64,000 nucleotides of DNA from Octadecabacter sp. B2R22 (GCF_018861045.1 NZ_JAHKQJ010000002.1:248001-312000), one strand, 5' to 3'. Shown: positions 53,512 to 62,994, numbered from the stretch's first letter. Notes: a model not told the origin generated them from the letters alone. Numbers and translations: made by a program.

Positions 53512-53887
53512 TTGCTCTCTTCGAGATCGGCCAACGACAATTGATCAAGGTCGGTCTCATTTCCCAATTTCTAAAATCACTTAGGCGGCCATCGCCTGAG
53601 GTGTCTCCAGCTATGTGAATGAAAGTAAGTCTCATGCCATCCATCAAACTCGAGTTTTTTATGAGCTCAGACAGAACTATCGCCGGCTATTGGCTGGCTC
53701 CAAACAGTGAAGTCAAAGGAAATGCACAGAAGTTTGCCCGCGCCGAAGTCGATGATTGGGTCTTAGATCTGAAGGCATCTCAGCCGGTAAATTCCTATGC
53801 CAAGACATCACTAAAACTACCTCGGTGCCTTTTACGGCGTCCATACTCCGCGGCGCTCAGCCGTCCAACCTCCTGAAAGGAATTATC
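53512..53887. other. tnsA-tnsB gap, 376 bases
   Basis: Longer than usual for genes of this operon. An open frame at 53619-53876 (85 aa) has no recognisable sequence and is probably not a gene, although a decayed small gene cannot be excluded. Confidence 0.4.
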
Positions 53888-56107
53888 ATGGATCTCTCAA
53901 TCACAAATCAGTTTTCGCAAAACGCCCGTTTGGTCATCAGCAAATTTGACCGAGTAACAATCGAAGGTGTTAGCTACCGCCTGCACCAAGAAACCGAAGT
54001 TGGTTTCGTCTTCCTTCGCGACGATGAAACGCAATTGGCGTGCCAGTTTACGCATGAAGACATGCTGCGTTTGGGCAATGCGCATCGAATCCGTGTGGAG
54101 CGGGGGTACTTTGATCCAGAGTTTGCGGCGAAACGTCAGTTGCATGCCAGCACCGCCTACGGTGGCCTAACTGCAGGCGTGAAGACACGAATGAGCAAGA
54201 GAGAGGCCTACGCCCAAGCGGCATTCGAGTTGCGCAGCGAAGGGAAGATGAAATTTACAGACGAGTCCATCAAGGCGAATACTGAAGCGTTGATGGGTCG
54301 GGCGGTAAAATTGGCCGACAATCTCAATTCCCAGGGGAAGGACGAGCTGACCAAAACGGAAGACTTTGGTGAGCCACCGGCTCCTCGGACATTACGACGA
54401 TGGTTGGCCGCAATGAATGAATTTGGTCGAAGCGGTCTGGTCGATCGGATCGATAGCCGTGGGAACCGGTCGAGCAACCTAGGCCCGGAAGCGTTGGGTC
54501 TTATGATGAAAGAAGTGCGTAAGTACCTTTCGCCCGAGAAGCCTTCGATCAAACTCGTCCATGAAGACGTTATGCTGAGCTTCGAGAAACGCAATGAGGA
54601 GCGGAAAGCAAACGGTCAGCAATCGCTGACCATCCCGAGCCGTGAAACCGTGCGCCGCTCGATCCGAGCTCTTGATCCCTATCAGGTTGAGCTGGCACGC
54701 AACGGCGAAGCAGCCGCGCGCAAGAAATTCCGACCTGTACTGAACGGTATCTCGGTGACGCGCCCGCTGGAACGGGTCGAAATCGACGAATGGACTGTCG
54801 ATGTCATGACCTTCCTGGAGAGCACGGGCATGTATGCCCTTATGTCCGATGAGGATAAGCGGTCACTTGGGCTGTTTCTCAAAGGCGACGAAGATGACGA
54901 AGATGGTGGCGGCAAAAAGAAGAAAAAGAATCTTGGAAGATGGACATTAACCGCCGCAATCTGCTGTGCCACACGTTGTATCGTAGGGATGGTCTTGAGC
55001 CCCAATCCTGGGAGTGAGGCGGCGGTTCAACTGCTGCAGATGATCACGACCAATAAGGGCGCGTGGAGTGATGCAGTTGGGGCGCTTACACCCTGGGACA
55101 TGCACGGTACGCCAGAACTGATTGTCTTCGACGGCGGCGCGGCTTTTAAATCGCAGCGGTTTCGTATGGCCGTCAATGATCTTGGTGTCATGTGGGAAAT
55201 GGCAATGAATGGGGTCCCAGAGAACAGAGGCACCATCGAGCGAGTGTTCGGGACTTTTGCGACTGACTTTGCGCCACGTCTGTCGGGCCATACTTTCAAT
55301 AGTATTGTGGAAAAAGGCGATGCCGACCCTGAGGCTCGCGCTGCCTTGAACCTGGATGATTTCACCTTCGCGTTGATCCGTTGGGTGACCGACATCTATC
55401 ACAACACGCCGCACGGCGGTTTGAATGGCGAAACGCCTGTAAAGGCATGGCGCCGTCTGTCTCAGGAATACGGGGTGCCATCATCGCCTGATATGGAAAT
55501 GATGCGCCTGTGTTTTGGTCAAGAGCGACAGTACGTTCTGGACAAGGAAGGGATCACCATTCTTGGTGTTCGCTACCAGTCAGATGCCTTGCAAGAGTAC
55601 AGGCGCCGGAAAGACCCGCATGAGGTCGATGTACGTTGGCATCCTAAAGACATTGGTACGATTTCGGTACGGATCGGAAAGGCTTGGTTTGAGATTCCGG
55701 CCTTGGACAGCTCCCTCGATGGAGTTGCTGCACAGACCTGGCTGACTGCGGTCCGTCAAACAAGAGCGGCGAATCCAAAGGTGGACCGTCTGGACAATGT
55801 TGCTGTCCGTGAGGCTATCAAGGCGATCGCTGCACGCAATGAGCAGGCAAAGCTGGCTTCCAGCCTCAACCTTCAGGATTGGTCCGAAGAGCGAATGGCA
55901 CTGGCAGAAAAGAATCTGCTGGCGGGCATCGAGTTCTATGAGCGCAAAGAGCCCACGCAACAGAAGGGCACCTTGGGTCACGAAATCCCGAGCGTCGAGG
56001 AACTGACGGGTGCGCCGATGGAGACTCGCCCTGCCAAGAAGGGCAAGTCCGTCGTGTCGTCTGATCTGCCAAAGAAACCATCCAACGTTACAGTCGAGGA
56101 GGACTAA
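53888..56107 (+). CDS. tnsB: Transposase TnsB/TniA-type (DDE, Mu-like)
   Basis: A protein of 739 aa. The N-terminal region is helical DNA-binding. The DDE integrase core is complete: D300 (RVEIDEWTVD), D415 (LIVFDGGAAF) and E451 (NRGTIERVFG), giving the canonical D-35-E spacing. A basic run (KKKKK near residue 350) follows an acidic one. The Mu-transposase C-terminal beta-barrel lies near residues 560-620. It catalyses strand transfer at the element ends. The start at 53888 has AAAGGA upstream; an earlier in-frame Met at 53756 lies in unrelated sequence. Confidence 0.93.
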   Translation: MDLSITNQFSQNARLVISKFDRVTIEGVSYRLHQETEVGFVFLRDDETQLACQFTHEDMLRLGNAHRIRVERGYFDPEFAAKRQLHASTAYGGLTAGVKTRMSKREAYAQAAFELRSEGKMKFTDESIKANTEALMGRAVKLADNLNSQGKDELTKTEDFGEPPAPRTLRRWLAAMNEFGRSGLVDRIDSRGNRSSNLGPEALGLMMKEVRKYLSPEKPSIKLVHEDVMLSFEKRNEERKANGQQSLTIPSRETVRRSIRALDPYQVELARNGEAAARKKFRPVLNGISVTRPLERVEIDEWTVDVMTFLESTGMYALMSDEDKRSLGLFLKGDEDDEDGGGKKKKKNLGRWTLTAAICCATRCIVGMVLSPNPGSEAAVQLLQMITTNKGAWSDAVGALTPWDMHGTPELIVFDGGAAFKSQRFRMAVNDLGVMWEMAMNGVPENRGTIERVFGTFATDFAPRLSGHTFNSIVEKGDADPEARAALNLDDFTFALIRWVTDIYHNTPHGGLNGETPVKAWRRLSQEYGVPSSPDMEMMRLCFGQERQYVLDKEGITILGVRYQSDALQEYRRRKDPHEVDVRWHPKDIGTISVRIGKAWFEIPALDSSLDGVAAQTWLTAVRQTRAANPKVDRLDNVAVREAIKAIAARNEQAKLASSLNLQDWSEERMALAEKNLLAGIEFYERKEPTQQKGTLGHEIPSVEELTGAPMETRPAKKGKSVVSSDLPKKPSNVTVEED

Positions 56108-56109
56108 TC

Positions 56110-57072
56110 ATGAAGGATTTCGTATCAAGAGAAGCGGCATTGGATGCTGTTCGCGACCTCCACATTGGGCTTGATTTGGACGCTGAAGCGGCCATGCATA
56201 CCAAGCGCCTATTGCAACGTGATGGTGAGCGAAATCTTCTCCCCAAAGCGCGGCGTTTAACGAGGACTGGGGAGACCCGAGGGATGATGCTGGTGGGTGC
56301 GCCCGGCAGTGGTAAATCTCATCTCATGGACCGGACGCTCGGCAAGATGGGCCAAGTGTTGGAAGGTACTGCTGACGCGCGCCCCCTGATTGCGTGCCCA
56401 GTGCCAAGCCCTGCGACCTTTAAAAGCATGACATTGGCATTGCTGGAGGAGTCTGGGTTTGAAGACGCAAACCCGCGCCAAGAGGCCTGGTCCCTTTGGC
56501 AAATGTTCCGCCATAGGATCGGCTTGCTGGGCACCGCTGTGGTCTGGATCGATGAGGCACAGGATCTCTTCTGCGCTGATCGCAAACTGATCTTGCGTGC
56601 TCTGAAATCGCTTATGCAGGGAGACAATGCAGTTGCCGTCATTTTGTCTGGCACTGAAGATTTGGCCGATGTCATCCGTTCCGACGCGCAGGTAAAGCGC
56701 CGCTTTACGGCAATGGTGCTGCCTGAGTTGGTCGAAGCCGTTCATGGAGATATGTACTGCACGATCATGACTGACTATTGCGGTCGGGTTGGATTGGAGC
56801 CCCCGGTTGAGGCGGATTTGATCGGTCGCATCTTCCATGGTGCGCGGTATCGCTTTGGCCGTGCCATTGAGCTTTTGTTATTGGCTATGGAGTTCGCGAT
56901 CGAGCAAGATGATGATTGTCTGACCATCGACCACTTCGCTTCAGCCTATGCGATGAACGAGGCCTGTCCGTCATCGGAAAACGTCTTCTATGTAGACATC
57001 TATCATGTCTTGGATCCCGATGCCGAGGATGATGCACTGGCATCGCGATCGCGTCGGAAACGGAGAGGGTGA
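56110..57072 (+). CDS. tnsC: Transposition ATPase TnsC/TniB-type
   Basis: A protein of 320 aa of the AAA+ class. Walker A GAPGSGKSH at residues 63-71 and Walker B VVWIDEA at 144-150, followed by sensor 1 (AVILSGTED) and an arginine-finger candidate in KRRFTAM. It links the target selector (TniQ) to the transposase. It begins 2 bases after the tnsB stop and overlaps the tniQ frame, as in typical tniABQ or tnsBC operons. Confidence 0.92.
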   Translation: MKDFVSREAALDAVRDLHIGLDLDAEAAMHTKRLLQRDGERNLLPKARRLTRTGETRGMMLVGAPGSGKSHLMDRTLGKMGQVLEGTADARPLIACPVPSPATFKSMTLALLEESGFEDANPRQEAWSLWQMFRHRIGLLGTAVVWIDEAQDLFCADRKLILRALKSLMQGDNAVAVILSGTEDLADVIRSDAQVKRRFTAMVLPELVEAVHGDMYCTIMTDYCGRVGLEPPVEADLIGRIFHGARYRFGRAIELLLLAMEFAIEQDDDCLTIDHFASAYAMNEACPSSENVFYVDIYHVLDPDAEDDALASRSRRKRRG

Positions 57073-57077
57073 GCGCC

Positions 57078-58628
57078 ATGTCAGCCTTATTTCCTCGTCT
57101 TCCGTTTCAGCATGATGAAACGCCCATGTCTTGGGCAGCACGGCTAGCGGCCTTCCATACGGGAGGCCGCGTACTGCCGTTTCTGAATACTGTTAGAATT
57201 CCAGCGGCGGATCTCGCCTGTGGTAAACCCGAGGCCGTCGAACGGCTTTGTATGATCGCCGGTCAGGACCTCGAACCAGTATCTGATAATACGATAATGG
57301 CCTTGGGCAACCGTCGATACAGTCTTCGCGGATGCGAGTTCTCGGCGGAGCTAACCACCGGTGTCGTGACACGGTTCTGCCCGCTGTGCCTGAGCGAAGA
57401 CCAAGCTGGGCAGGCTTGGCCGAAAGCAGCAATGCGGCATCGGTTGCTTTGGCGGCTAGCGCCTGTGCGCACGTGCAGGAAGCACCAAATCCCCTTGACC
57501 CAAGTTCGGGCAGGCAAGTGGACTGATATGCTTCACGAGGTTCAAACAATAAGTGAGGCAGTTTCTGCGGCACGCGTTTCTGAGCCTAACCTTGTTCGGC
57601 GGGATCCATCGCCGCTGCAGGAGTATGTCGAGGGACGTCTTGAAGGTGAGCCCGGACCGGCTTGGTTAGACGGGCAGGGCATTGATCAAGCCTGCCGTGC
57701 CGCAGAAATGCTCGGAGGTCTTATGACTTTTGGTTCAGATCAAAAGGCGGCTGAAATGACAGAGGATATGTGGGACGCGGCTGGACGTGCTGCATGGCCC
57801 ATTGTTTGCGACGGGGATGCTACAATCCGTGATTTTCTTCGCACACAGCTCCTGACGGCGGTCAATATAAGCGGTCACCCCAGCCCGAGGAACTCCCTCG
57901 GCATGCTCTATGGCTGCTTGTTCGCCAGTCGACTGTCAAAAGACCCAGGACCTATTCGTGACATCGTGCGCGACGTTATCATCGACAATGTGCCATTGGT
58001 GCCGGGGCAGATGCTTTTGGGGGAGCAGATCACGACACCACGCTTGGCTAGCATCACGTCAATTGCGAGCGCTGAGCATCTTCATCCAAAAACGCTGACG
58101 AATATCTTGAAATTGGCAGGAGTGATTGATGAAACGGAACCGCTGAAAGGCGCTTGCAATGTCGTTGCTGATTACGCTTTGGCGAAGCCCCTCATTGAAC
58201 GGGCGCAGCATGCGACACCGGTAACGCGTGTCCCGGATATGTTGTCCGCATCGCGACCGATGGTTGCTGCGCTGATCGAGCTGGGGCAGCTGCGCAGGAT
58301 ACAGGATCATGATGAGCTCAAAAGTAAGGTCGGGAAATCAATCGACGGCCGATCGATCCAGGAAGTTTTGAAGTTCATCGAAGGGCAGTTTGAAGTCGTG
58401 AAAGAGGTGCCGGTAGGGCATGTGCATTTGGCAAAGGCGGCCGAGAAAACCAAGGTCACGTTGTTGGCAATATTGGAACTGTTGTTTGGGCTGCATCTCA
58501 AAGACGCATGCAGGCTGAAGGATCATCATGGGTTTGAAGCGGTGATGGTATCATCGATAGAGATCATGAAATGCATCGAAGATCCGCCGAATAACGCCTC
58601 CGATGAGATTCGTTTTTGGATGCCGTGA
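57078..58628 (+). CDS. tniQ: TniQ-family target-selection protein
   Basis: A protein of 516 aa. The N-terminal TniQ domain begins FPRLPFQHDETPMSWAARLA and holds a zinc site with C101, C104, C133 and H136 (RFCPLCL, RTCRKH). The C-terminal 330 residues are variable, mostly helical, as expected for the target-binding part of TnsD/TniQ proteins. A GTG at 57069 overlaps the tnsC stop, but the ATG at 57078 has the better ribosome site (GGAGAGGG). It should choose the insertion site. A terminator follows. Confidence 0.9.
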   Translation: MSALFPRLPFQHDETPMSWAARLAAFHTGGRVLPFLNTVRIPAADLACGKPEAVERLCMIAGQDLEPVSDNTIMALGNRRYSLRGCEFSAELTTGVVTRFCPLCLSEDQAGQAWPKAAMRHRLLWRLAPVRTCRKHQIPLTQVRAGKWTDMLHEVQTISEAVSAARVSEPNLVRRDPSPLQEYVEGRLEGEPGPAWLDGQGIDQACRAAEMLGGLMTFGSDQKAAEMTEDMWDAAGRAAWPIVCDGDATIRDFLRTQLLTAVNISGHPSPRNSLGMLYGCLFASRLSKDPGPIRDIVRDVIIDNVPLVPGQMLLGEQITTPRLASITSIASAEHLHPKTLTNILKLAGVIDETEPLKGACNVVADYALAKPLIERAQHATPVTRVPDMLSASRPMVAALIELGQLRRIQDHDELKSKVGKSIDGRSIQEVLKFIEGQFEVVKEVPVGHVHLAKAAEKTKVTLLAILELLFGLHLKDACRLKDHHGFEAVMVSSIEIMKCIEDPPNNASDEIRFWMP

Positions 58629-58663
58629 CACCTAGTATCTAAAGGAATTCACATAAATCTCTG

Positions 58664-58693
58664 AAAATGCTGCCCTCGGGTGGCATTTTTTTT
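58664..58693 (+). terminator. Terminator of the transposition operon
   Basis: AAAATGCTGCCC and GGGTGGCATTTT pair with two G-T pairs and a short loop, followed by a run of eight T. Confidence 0.8.
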
Positions 58694-58703
58694 AATTTTT
58701 CGA

Positions 58704-58730
58704 TGGCCATTTGATCTGTGCAAATGGTCA
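58704..58730 (-). repeat. Right terminal inverted repeat (candidate TnsB-binding sites)
   Basis: On the plus strand TGGCCATTTGATCTGTGC, 3 bases, TGGTCA. Its reverse complement matches the left repeat at 29898-29925 at 16 of 18 core positions plus the outer box. Confidence 0.65.
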
Positions 58731-58787
58731 TTTTGGCCGCCGAGTGTGTGGCTAGGTCCAATAAAATAAGGGGGTGTAAATCACATA

Positions 58788-60035
58788 GTGGCCAAGTTAC
58801 ACTATGTTCGGACATTGAAACATGTGGTGTTTCAACGACCCAATGAACCCAAGAAGAGATTTAGCATGACGAAAGACGCGCAAGAGTGGTCACAGTGGTT
58901 TTGGGGGCCATTCTTGTCGGATTGGCTGGCGCGTGTTCAGGACGGCGAGAATGGCGTCTTTGATGCGCTTGATGTGGATGGCAATCCTGACCTAACATCT
59001 GGCAAGACGCTTTTGGCGCAAGCGAGAACGTTGTTTACGATTGCGCATATCGCACTGGCGTCCGGCGATCCCGCGCACGTTGAAGCGGCGCGAAAGCAGG
59101 CGGAATTTGTTAAGTCGTTCCAAAAGGCCAAAGGGCTTTATCGCTGTAAATCGATGCGCGACGGCACGGCGACAGGGCGCAAAGACGGTGAAATTGCCCG
59201 CAGCTACGATCAGACCTTTGTAGTTTTAGGGTTCGTGACGTGGAATAAGGTCGCACAGTCTGCCGACGTGAGCATCTTGATTGAGGAGTGTTGGGGCGCG
59301 CTGAAGACCCACCTGACGGACCCTGATACGGGGCTCTTGCGAAATGACGATAGTGGCGCGGATACAGGACCCGCGCAAAACCCGCACATGCACCTTTATG
59401 AAGCGTGCCTTCAAGGGTTCCGCATGACGAATGACGCGATCTGGCTAGAACGCGCGGCGGATTTGCGGGCCGTTGGGTTGCAGTACTTTATGGATGACAA
59501 CAGCGGCAGCATTGCCGAGTTTCTGACGCCTGATTTGCAACCGTTGGCGGGCGGCGATGGTCAGCGCCGCGAGGTGGGGCATCAGTGTGAATGGGCGTGG
59601 CTCTTGTTGGAAGAGGCCGAGCTCGCCAAGACAACAACCCCGATTGATCCGGCGGGTCGTTTGGTAACATTCGCCGACGACTGTGGGTTTGCCAGCAAAG
59701 GACTGTTCGAAGGGGCGGTCTATGATGCGGTGTCATCGGCTGGGGATGTTGTTGAAAACAGTTTCCTGTTGTGGCCACAAACCGAGGCCATCAAGATTTT
59801 GACGACCCGACACAGGGCCGGAGATCCGTCTGCGGGTGAGAGAGCGCAGCGCCTAATGTGCTTGATGTTTGAACGTTGGTTCGTGGGCCATACGTGTTTC
59901 GTCAATCAACTTGACGCAGAGGGTGCAGTTATTTGGGACGAAGGGCTGACGCGCCTGATGTATCACCTTGTTATCGCCATGAGCGAAGGTGCGCGGGCGG
60001 GTCTTTGGGCGGATATGCCTAAAGCGCAAGGGTGA
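58788..60035 (+). CDS. AGE-family (N-acylglucosamine 2-epimerase-like) sugar isomerase
   Basis: A protein of 415 aa of the (alpha/alpha)6-barrel AGE family. Recognisable are AQARTLFTIAHIAL near the N terminus, RSYDQTFVVLGFVTW and the catalytic-histidine regions NPHMHLYEACLQ and VGHQCEWAWLLLE, then NSFLLWPQTEAIK. Relatives interconvert aldose and ketose sugars, for example mannose and fructose. The GTG start has a GGGGGTG site somewhat far upstream; the ATG at 58866 is an alternative. It is the first gene outside the transposon. Confidence 0.8.
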   Translation: MAKLHYVRTLKHVVFQRPNEPKKRFSMTKDAQEWSQWFWGPFLSDWLARVQDGENGVFDALDVDGNPDLTSGKTLLAQARTLFTIAHIALASGDPAHVEAARKQAEFVKSFQKAKGLYRCKSMRDGTATGRKDGEIARSYDQTFVVLGFVTWNKVAQSADVSILIEECWGALKTHLTDPDTGLLRNDDSGADTGPAQNPHMHLYEACLQGFRMTNDAIWLERAADLRAVGLQYFMDDNSGSIAEFLTPDLQPLAGGDGQRREVGHQCEWAWLLLEEAELAKTTTPIDPAGRLVTFADDCGFASKGLFEGAVYDAVSSAGDVVENSFLLWPQTEAIKILTTRHRAGDPSAGERAQRLMCLMFERWFVGHTCFVNQLDAEGAVIWDEGLTRLMYHLVIAMSEGARAGLWADMPKAQG

Positions 60036-60174
60036 AGCGCCTAACGTGATCGGGGGGCGGGCCCGATTGGCCACACTCTTGCCGAATTCGGTGGCTATGT
60101 GGGTCGTCAAAGGAGGGTGCGTTGGCTTATAGGTCGGCGGATCGTCACGCAGAACACATAAGTTGGGGAACAAG

Positions 60175-61098
60175 ATGCGTCTATTTTCAGTTATTTGCGC
60201 TGGGCTTTGTGCAGGGCTATTGAGCGCTGCACCTGCGCACGCGCAGGACCGTGAAACGCTTGGGTTTGGCCGTCTTCTGACCAACGATTTCTTTGGCGAC
60301 AACGAGGACCGCTGGCGGTCCGGGTCCTATTCCTATTCCTTCGTGCGCGGCTACGGCTGGAACGGCGAGCTGCCAACCACACCGGGTGCGATCCTTGAAT
60401 ATCGACTGCGTTCCGAGATCATTGCACCATCCGCTCTGAACGGATCTGGGTCGAATGACCGTGCCTATGTTGGGGCGTTGTCTGCGGGGGTGCATACGCA
60501 TTTCGCACGCGGTGGCGCGGATGTTACGGCGGGCGTTGATCTTGTTGCGGTCGGGCCACAAACCGGAATGGCGAACATGCAAGACTGGTTCCACGACATT
60601 GTAAGTGCACCGAATATTTCTAATTCAGTCGAGGCCAATCAGGTGGCAAACGCCGTCTATCCAACTGCTTTGGCGGACGTGTCTTATCCGGTCATGATCG
60701 GAGAACGGACACAGTTGCGGCCTTTCATCCAGACCCAATACGGCGTTGAAGACTTCGTGCGTGTCGGTGCGGATGTGTTGATCGGTGAAGTGTTGCACAA
60801 TGACCTTTGGGTGCGCGACAGCGCGACGGGTCACTTATATAGCGGGATCGAAGAAGGCTCTGCCGGAAACGGATTGGTGCTGGGTGCGGATTATGCGATC
60901 ATTGGTGACAGTGCCTATTTCCCTGCAAGTTTCGGAACTGTTGCAGAAGATGAACGCTTTCGCGCACGGGCAGGGATGCATTGGCGTCTTGGGCCCGGCA
61001 TCTCTTATTTTTATGGCCTAACGTATCTTGGCGAAGAGTATGTTGGCCAGCCTGAGGGCCAGTTCATCGGATCACTGAAGCTTAATTTCAACTTCTAA
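60175..61098 (+). CDS. LpxR-like (DUF2219) outer membrane beta-barrel protein
   Basis: A protein of 307 aa with a signal peptide (MRLFSVICAGLCAGLLSAAPAHA). The mature start GFGRLLTNDFFGDNEDRWRSGSYSYSF has the Asn-Asp and DR..SG pattern of the lipid A deacylase LpxR family. Alternating hydrophobic strands continue to a C-terminal Phe (KLNFNF), the usual outer membrane barrel ending. It may remove a fatty acid from lipid A or be a relative with another role. The ATG at 60175 is preferred to one 12 bases upstream. Confidence 0.75.
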   Translation: MRLFSVICAGLCAGLLSAAPAHAQDRETLGFGRLLTNDFFGDNEDRWRSGSYSYSFVRGYGWNGELPTTPGAILEYRLRSEIIAPSALNGSGSNDRAYVGALSAGVHTHFARGGADVTAGVDLVAVGPQTGMANMQDWFHDIVSAPNISNSVEANQVANAVYPTALADVSYPVMIGERTQLRPFIQTQYGVEDFVRVGADVLIGEVLHNDLWVRDSATGHLYSGIEEGSAGNGLVLGADYAIIGDSAYFPASFGTVAEDERFRARAGMHWRLGPGISYFYGLTYLGEEYVGQPEGQFIGSLKLNFNF

Positions 61099-61161
61099 AC
61101 AAAAAGTTAACGGCAATCCTTAAAGTGGCTTGATCGGCTCGATTCACCTCTGTTAACGTCA

Positions 61162-62277
61162 ATGTCAGAACCCTGCACAAAGAGGCGGGGCAAGACAGAG
61201 GCAGTTACGGGCATGAAAACGGGCTTTAAGGGCACGTTCGTCATTTCCTGGTCACAAACGGAACTCGATGGGTTCTGGTCGGCACCGCTTGAAAACTTGC
61301 GGGTCGGGACAGCGTGGTCGTGGACAGGCGAAGCGGTGCGGGTGGACGGACCCGCAGATATTCTACCATTGGGTGACGCCGCTGGCGAAGCCGATATTCG
61401 GGCGCGGGCTGCAATGTCTGTACGCCGATTGCTGCGCGCCGTTGAGGTCAACACGTCCCGCCTTGATTTGGTTGAGGTAGAAGCCCCGCATTTTGAACAG
61501 AGTTTTACGGTCACCGACGGGCGTGAGACGTGGACGATCACCTTGATCGAAGGCGCTGTGCCGTCCGCTCGCCTGTGCATGTTTATCGGTGAAATCCCGC
61601 CACGCACCGCCGATCTTTGGATTGTCAATCACACGGTTGATCTGAAATCCCGTGACCAGAACGATGATCCCGCCGGCGGTGTGATCTGTTTTACACCCGG
61701 CACCATGATCCAAACCGAAAATGGTTTGATGCGGGTTGAAGAGATCAATGAAGGCGTGCGCGTTCAAACCAAAGACAACGGGTGCCAAGAAGTGTTGTGG
61801 ACAGGGGCGCGGCGCGTCACTGGTGCGCGGCTTTATGCGATGCCGCATCTGTGTCCGATCCGATTGCGGGCGGGATCACTGGATGACGATGTGCCGGATG
61901 CTGGCCTTTTGGTCAGCCCCGATCACCGTGTCATGGTCAAAGGCGCGCGGGCGCGAGCTTTGTTTAATACCGACGAAGTCTTGGTGGCGGCACGTGATTT
62001 GGTGAATGATCAGTCCATCTATGTTGATCGCTCGCTGCGGCAGGTCGAATACATCCACATGCTCTTGCCGAGCCATGAGGTGATGTTTGCCAACGGTGTC
62101 GAAAGCGAGAGCTTCCACCCTGCAAGTGCGGGCCTTGAGACCCTTGATGATCATGACCGCGCACGCCTGTTCGCGCAGGTTCCCGAGATTGCGGCAGACG
62201 TTAACGCCTATGGCGCCTACGCACGCCGTGTCGTTTCGGCATCTGAAGCTGCGATTTTGCGTCACGACGCGGCCTAA
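61162..62277 (+). CDS. Hint-domain protein with intact nucleophilic cysteine
   Basis: A protein of 371 aa. Residues 1-165 are not recognised, ending TADLWIVNHTVDL. Then a Hint_2 domain begins CFTPGTMIQTENGLMRVEEI with the expected Cys, and contains VSPDHRVMVKGARARALF and LLPSHEVMFANG. Such proteins in Rhodobacterales are proposed to self-process or to be secreted with RTX-type repeats; none are seen here. An M50-type peptidase gene starts 3 bases after it, so the two may be linked. Confidence 0.8.
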   Translation: MSEPCTKRRGKTEAVTGMKTGFKGTFVISWSQTELDGFWSAPLENLRVGTAWSWTGEAVRVDGPADILPLGDAAGEADIRARAAMSVRRLLRAVEVNTSRLDLVEVEAPHFEQSFTVTDGRETWTITLIEGAVPSARLCMFIGEIPPRTADLWIVNHTVDLKSRDQNDDPAGGVICFTPGTMIQTENGLMRVEEINEGVRVQTKDNGCQEVLWTGARRVTGARLYAMPHLCPIRLRAGSLDDDVPDAGLLVSPDHRVMVKGARARALFNTDEVLVAARDLVNDQSIYVDRSLRQVEYIHMLLPSHEVMFANGVESESFHPASAGLETLDDHDRARLFAQVPEIAADVNAYGAYARRVVSASEAAILRHDAA

Positions 62278-62280
62278 GCG

Positions 62281-62994
62281 ATGCGGCTACTCGCCAGCTT
62301 CGTGAAAGGTCACTGGCAATTGCTGGTCTTGGCCGCACTTCTATTTGCGTTTTGGGACACGGACGTCGTTTGGCCCTTGCGGGTAATGATCGTACTATTT
62401 CACGAGTTATCCCATGCTGGCGTAGCACTTTTGACGGGCGGTGAGGTTCTGGAGTTGACCATAAACCGGCGCGAAGGTGGTCAGGTCTGGTTTCGAGGCG
62501 GAAGCTATATCTGGACAGCAATGGCTGGATATCTTGGATCACTCTTCATCGGTGTGTTCTTATTCCTGATAGGGGTACATACCCGATTGGATAGATATGT
62601 GACGGTAGGGCTTGGGCTGATTATTCTGCTAACAACCATCCTTTTCGTTCGCGAATGGTTCGCGATTGCCTTCATGACCGTAACAGCCGTTGTCTTAATC
62701 GCGATAGGCTGGAAGCTGCCCCGTGAAGTATCTGATCTGTTTTTGCGGCTTATTGGGCTCGTTAGTATGCTTTACGTTCCTTGGGACATCGCCGTTGATA
62801 CGATCTTCACGCGCAACCGTACGTCCTTAATGGCTACGGATGCTCAGGCGATTGCCTATCAACTCGGCCTGACGGAAAAGATCGTGGGAGTGGTTTGGGT
62901 TATTGTTGCTTTGACTGTGACGGCTCTGACACTGCGGTTTGCATTGCGATCGCCTAGCAACTTGAGCTTCCAGACCTCGTCAGATTTGCGTTGA
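62281..62994 (+). CDS. M50-like membrane metallopeptidase
   Basis: A protein of 237 aa with about six membrane segments. The zinc motif HELSHA (H41, E42, H45) lies in the first helices, as in M50B/site-2 protease relatives. A second conserved stretch, GGSYIWTAMAGYLGSLFIGV, follows. The third zinc-ligand aspartate is not certain (WDIAVDTIF is a candidate). It would cut peptides within the membrane or be a non-proteolytic relative. It is directly downstream of the Hint gene. Confidence 0.75.
   Translation: MRLLASFVKGHWQLLVLAALLFAFWDTDVVWPLRVMIVLFHELSHAGVALLTGGEVLELTINRREGGQVWFRGGSYIWTAMAGYLGSLFIGVFLFLIGVHTRLDRYVTVGLGLIILLTTILFVREWFAIAFMTVTAVVLIAIGWKLPREVSDLFLRLIGLVSMLYVPWDIAVDTIFTRNRTSLMATDAQAIAYQLGLTEKIVGVVWVIVALTVTALTLRFALRSPSNLSFQTSSDLR

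Larger units (their letters stand above)
29890..58740 (+). mobile_element. Tn7-like transposon carrying catabolic cargo (about 28.8 kb)
   Basis: The right part holds a tnsA-like gene, tnsB, tnsC and tniQ in the order and orientation usual for Tn7-like elements. Matching inverted repeats lie at 29898-29925 and 58704-58730. Everything between them is accessory in character: two catabolic gene modules, a broken AAA ATPase gene, a methyltransferase-like gene and degenerate repeats. The exact terminal bases and the target-site duplication could not be fixed: the left repeat is preceded by TGT at 29891, but no ACA sits at the matching place on the right. No Cas genes or CRISPR array are present, so it is not an RNA-guided element. 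An alternative is a smaller, nested element near 50-58.7 kb next to an older island. Confidence 0.6.

Noticed and set aside
53619-53876. Open frame of 85 codons between tnsA and tnsB
   Set aside because: No recognisable family and composition like non-coding sequence.
52834-58628. RNA-guided (CRISPR-associated) Tn7-like system
   Set aside because: No cas genes, repeats with spacers or guide-like arrays are present anywhere in the window.
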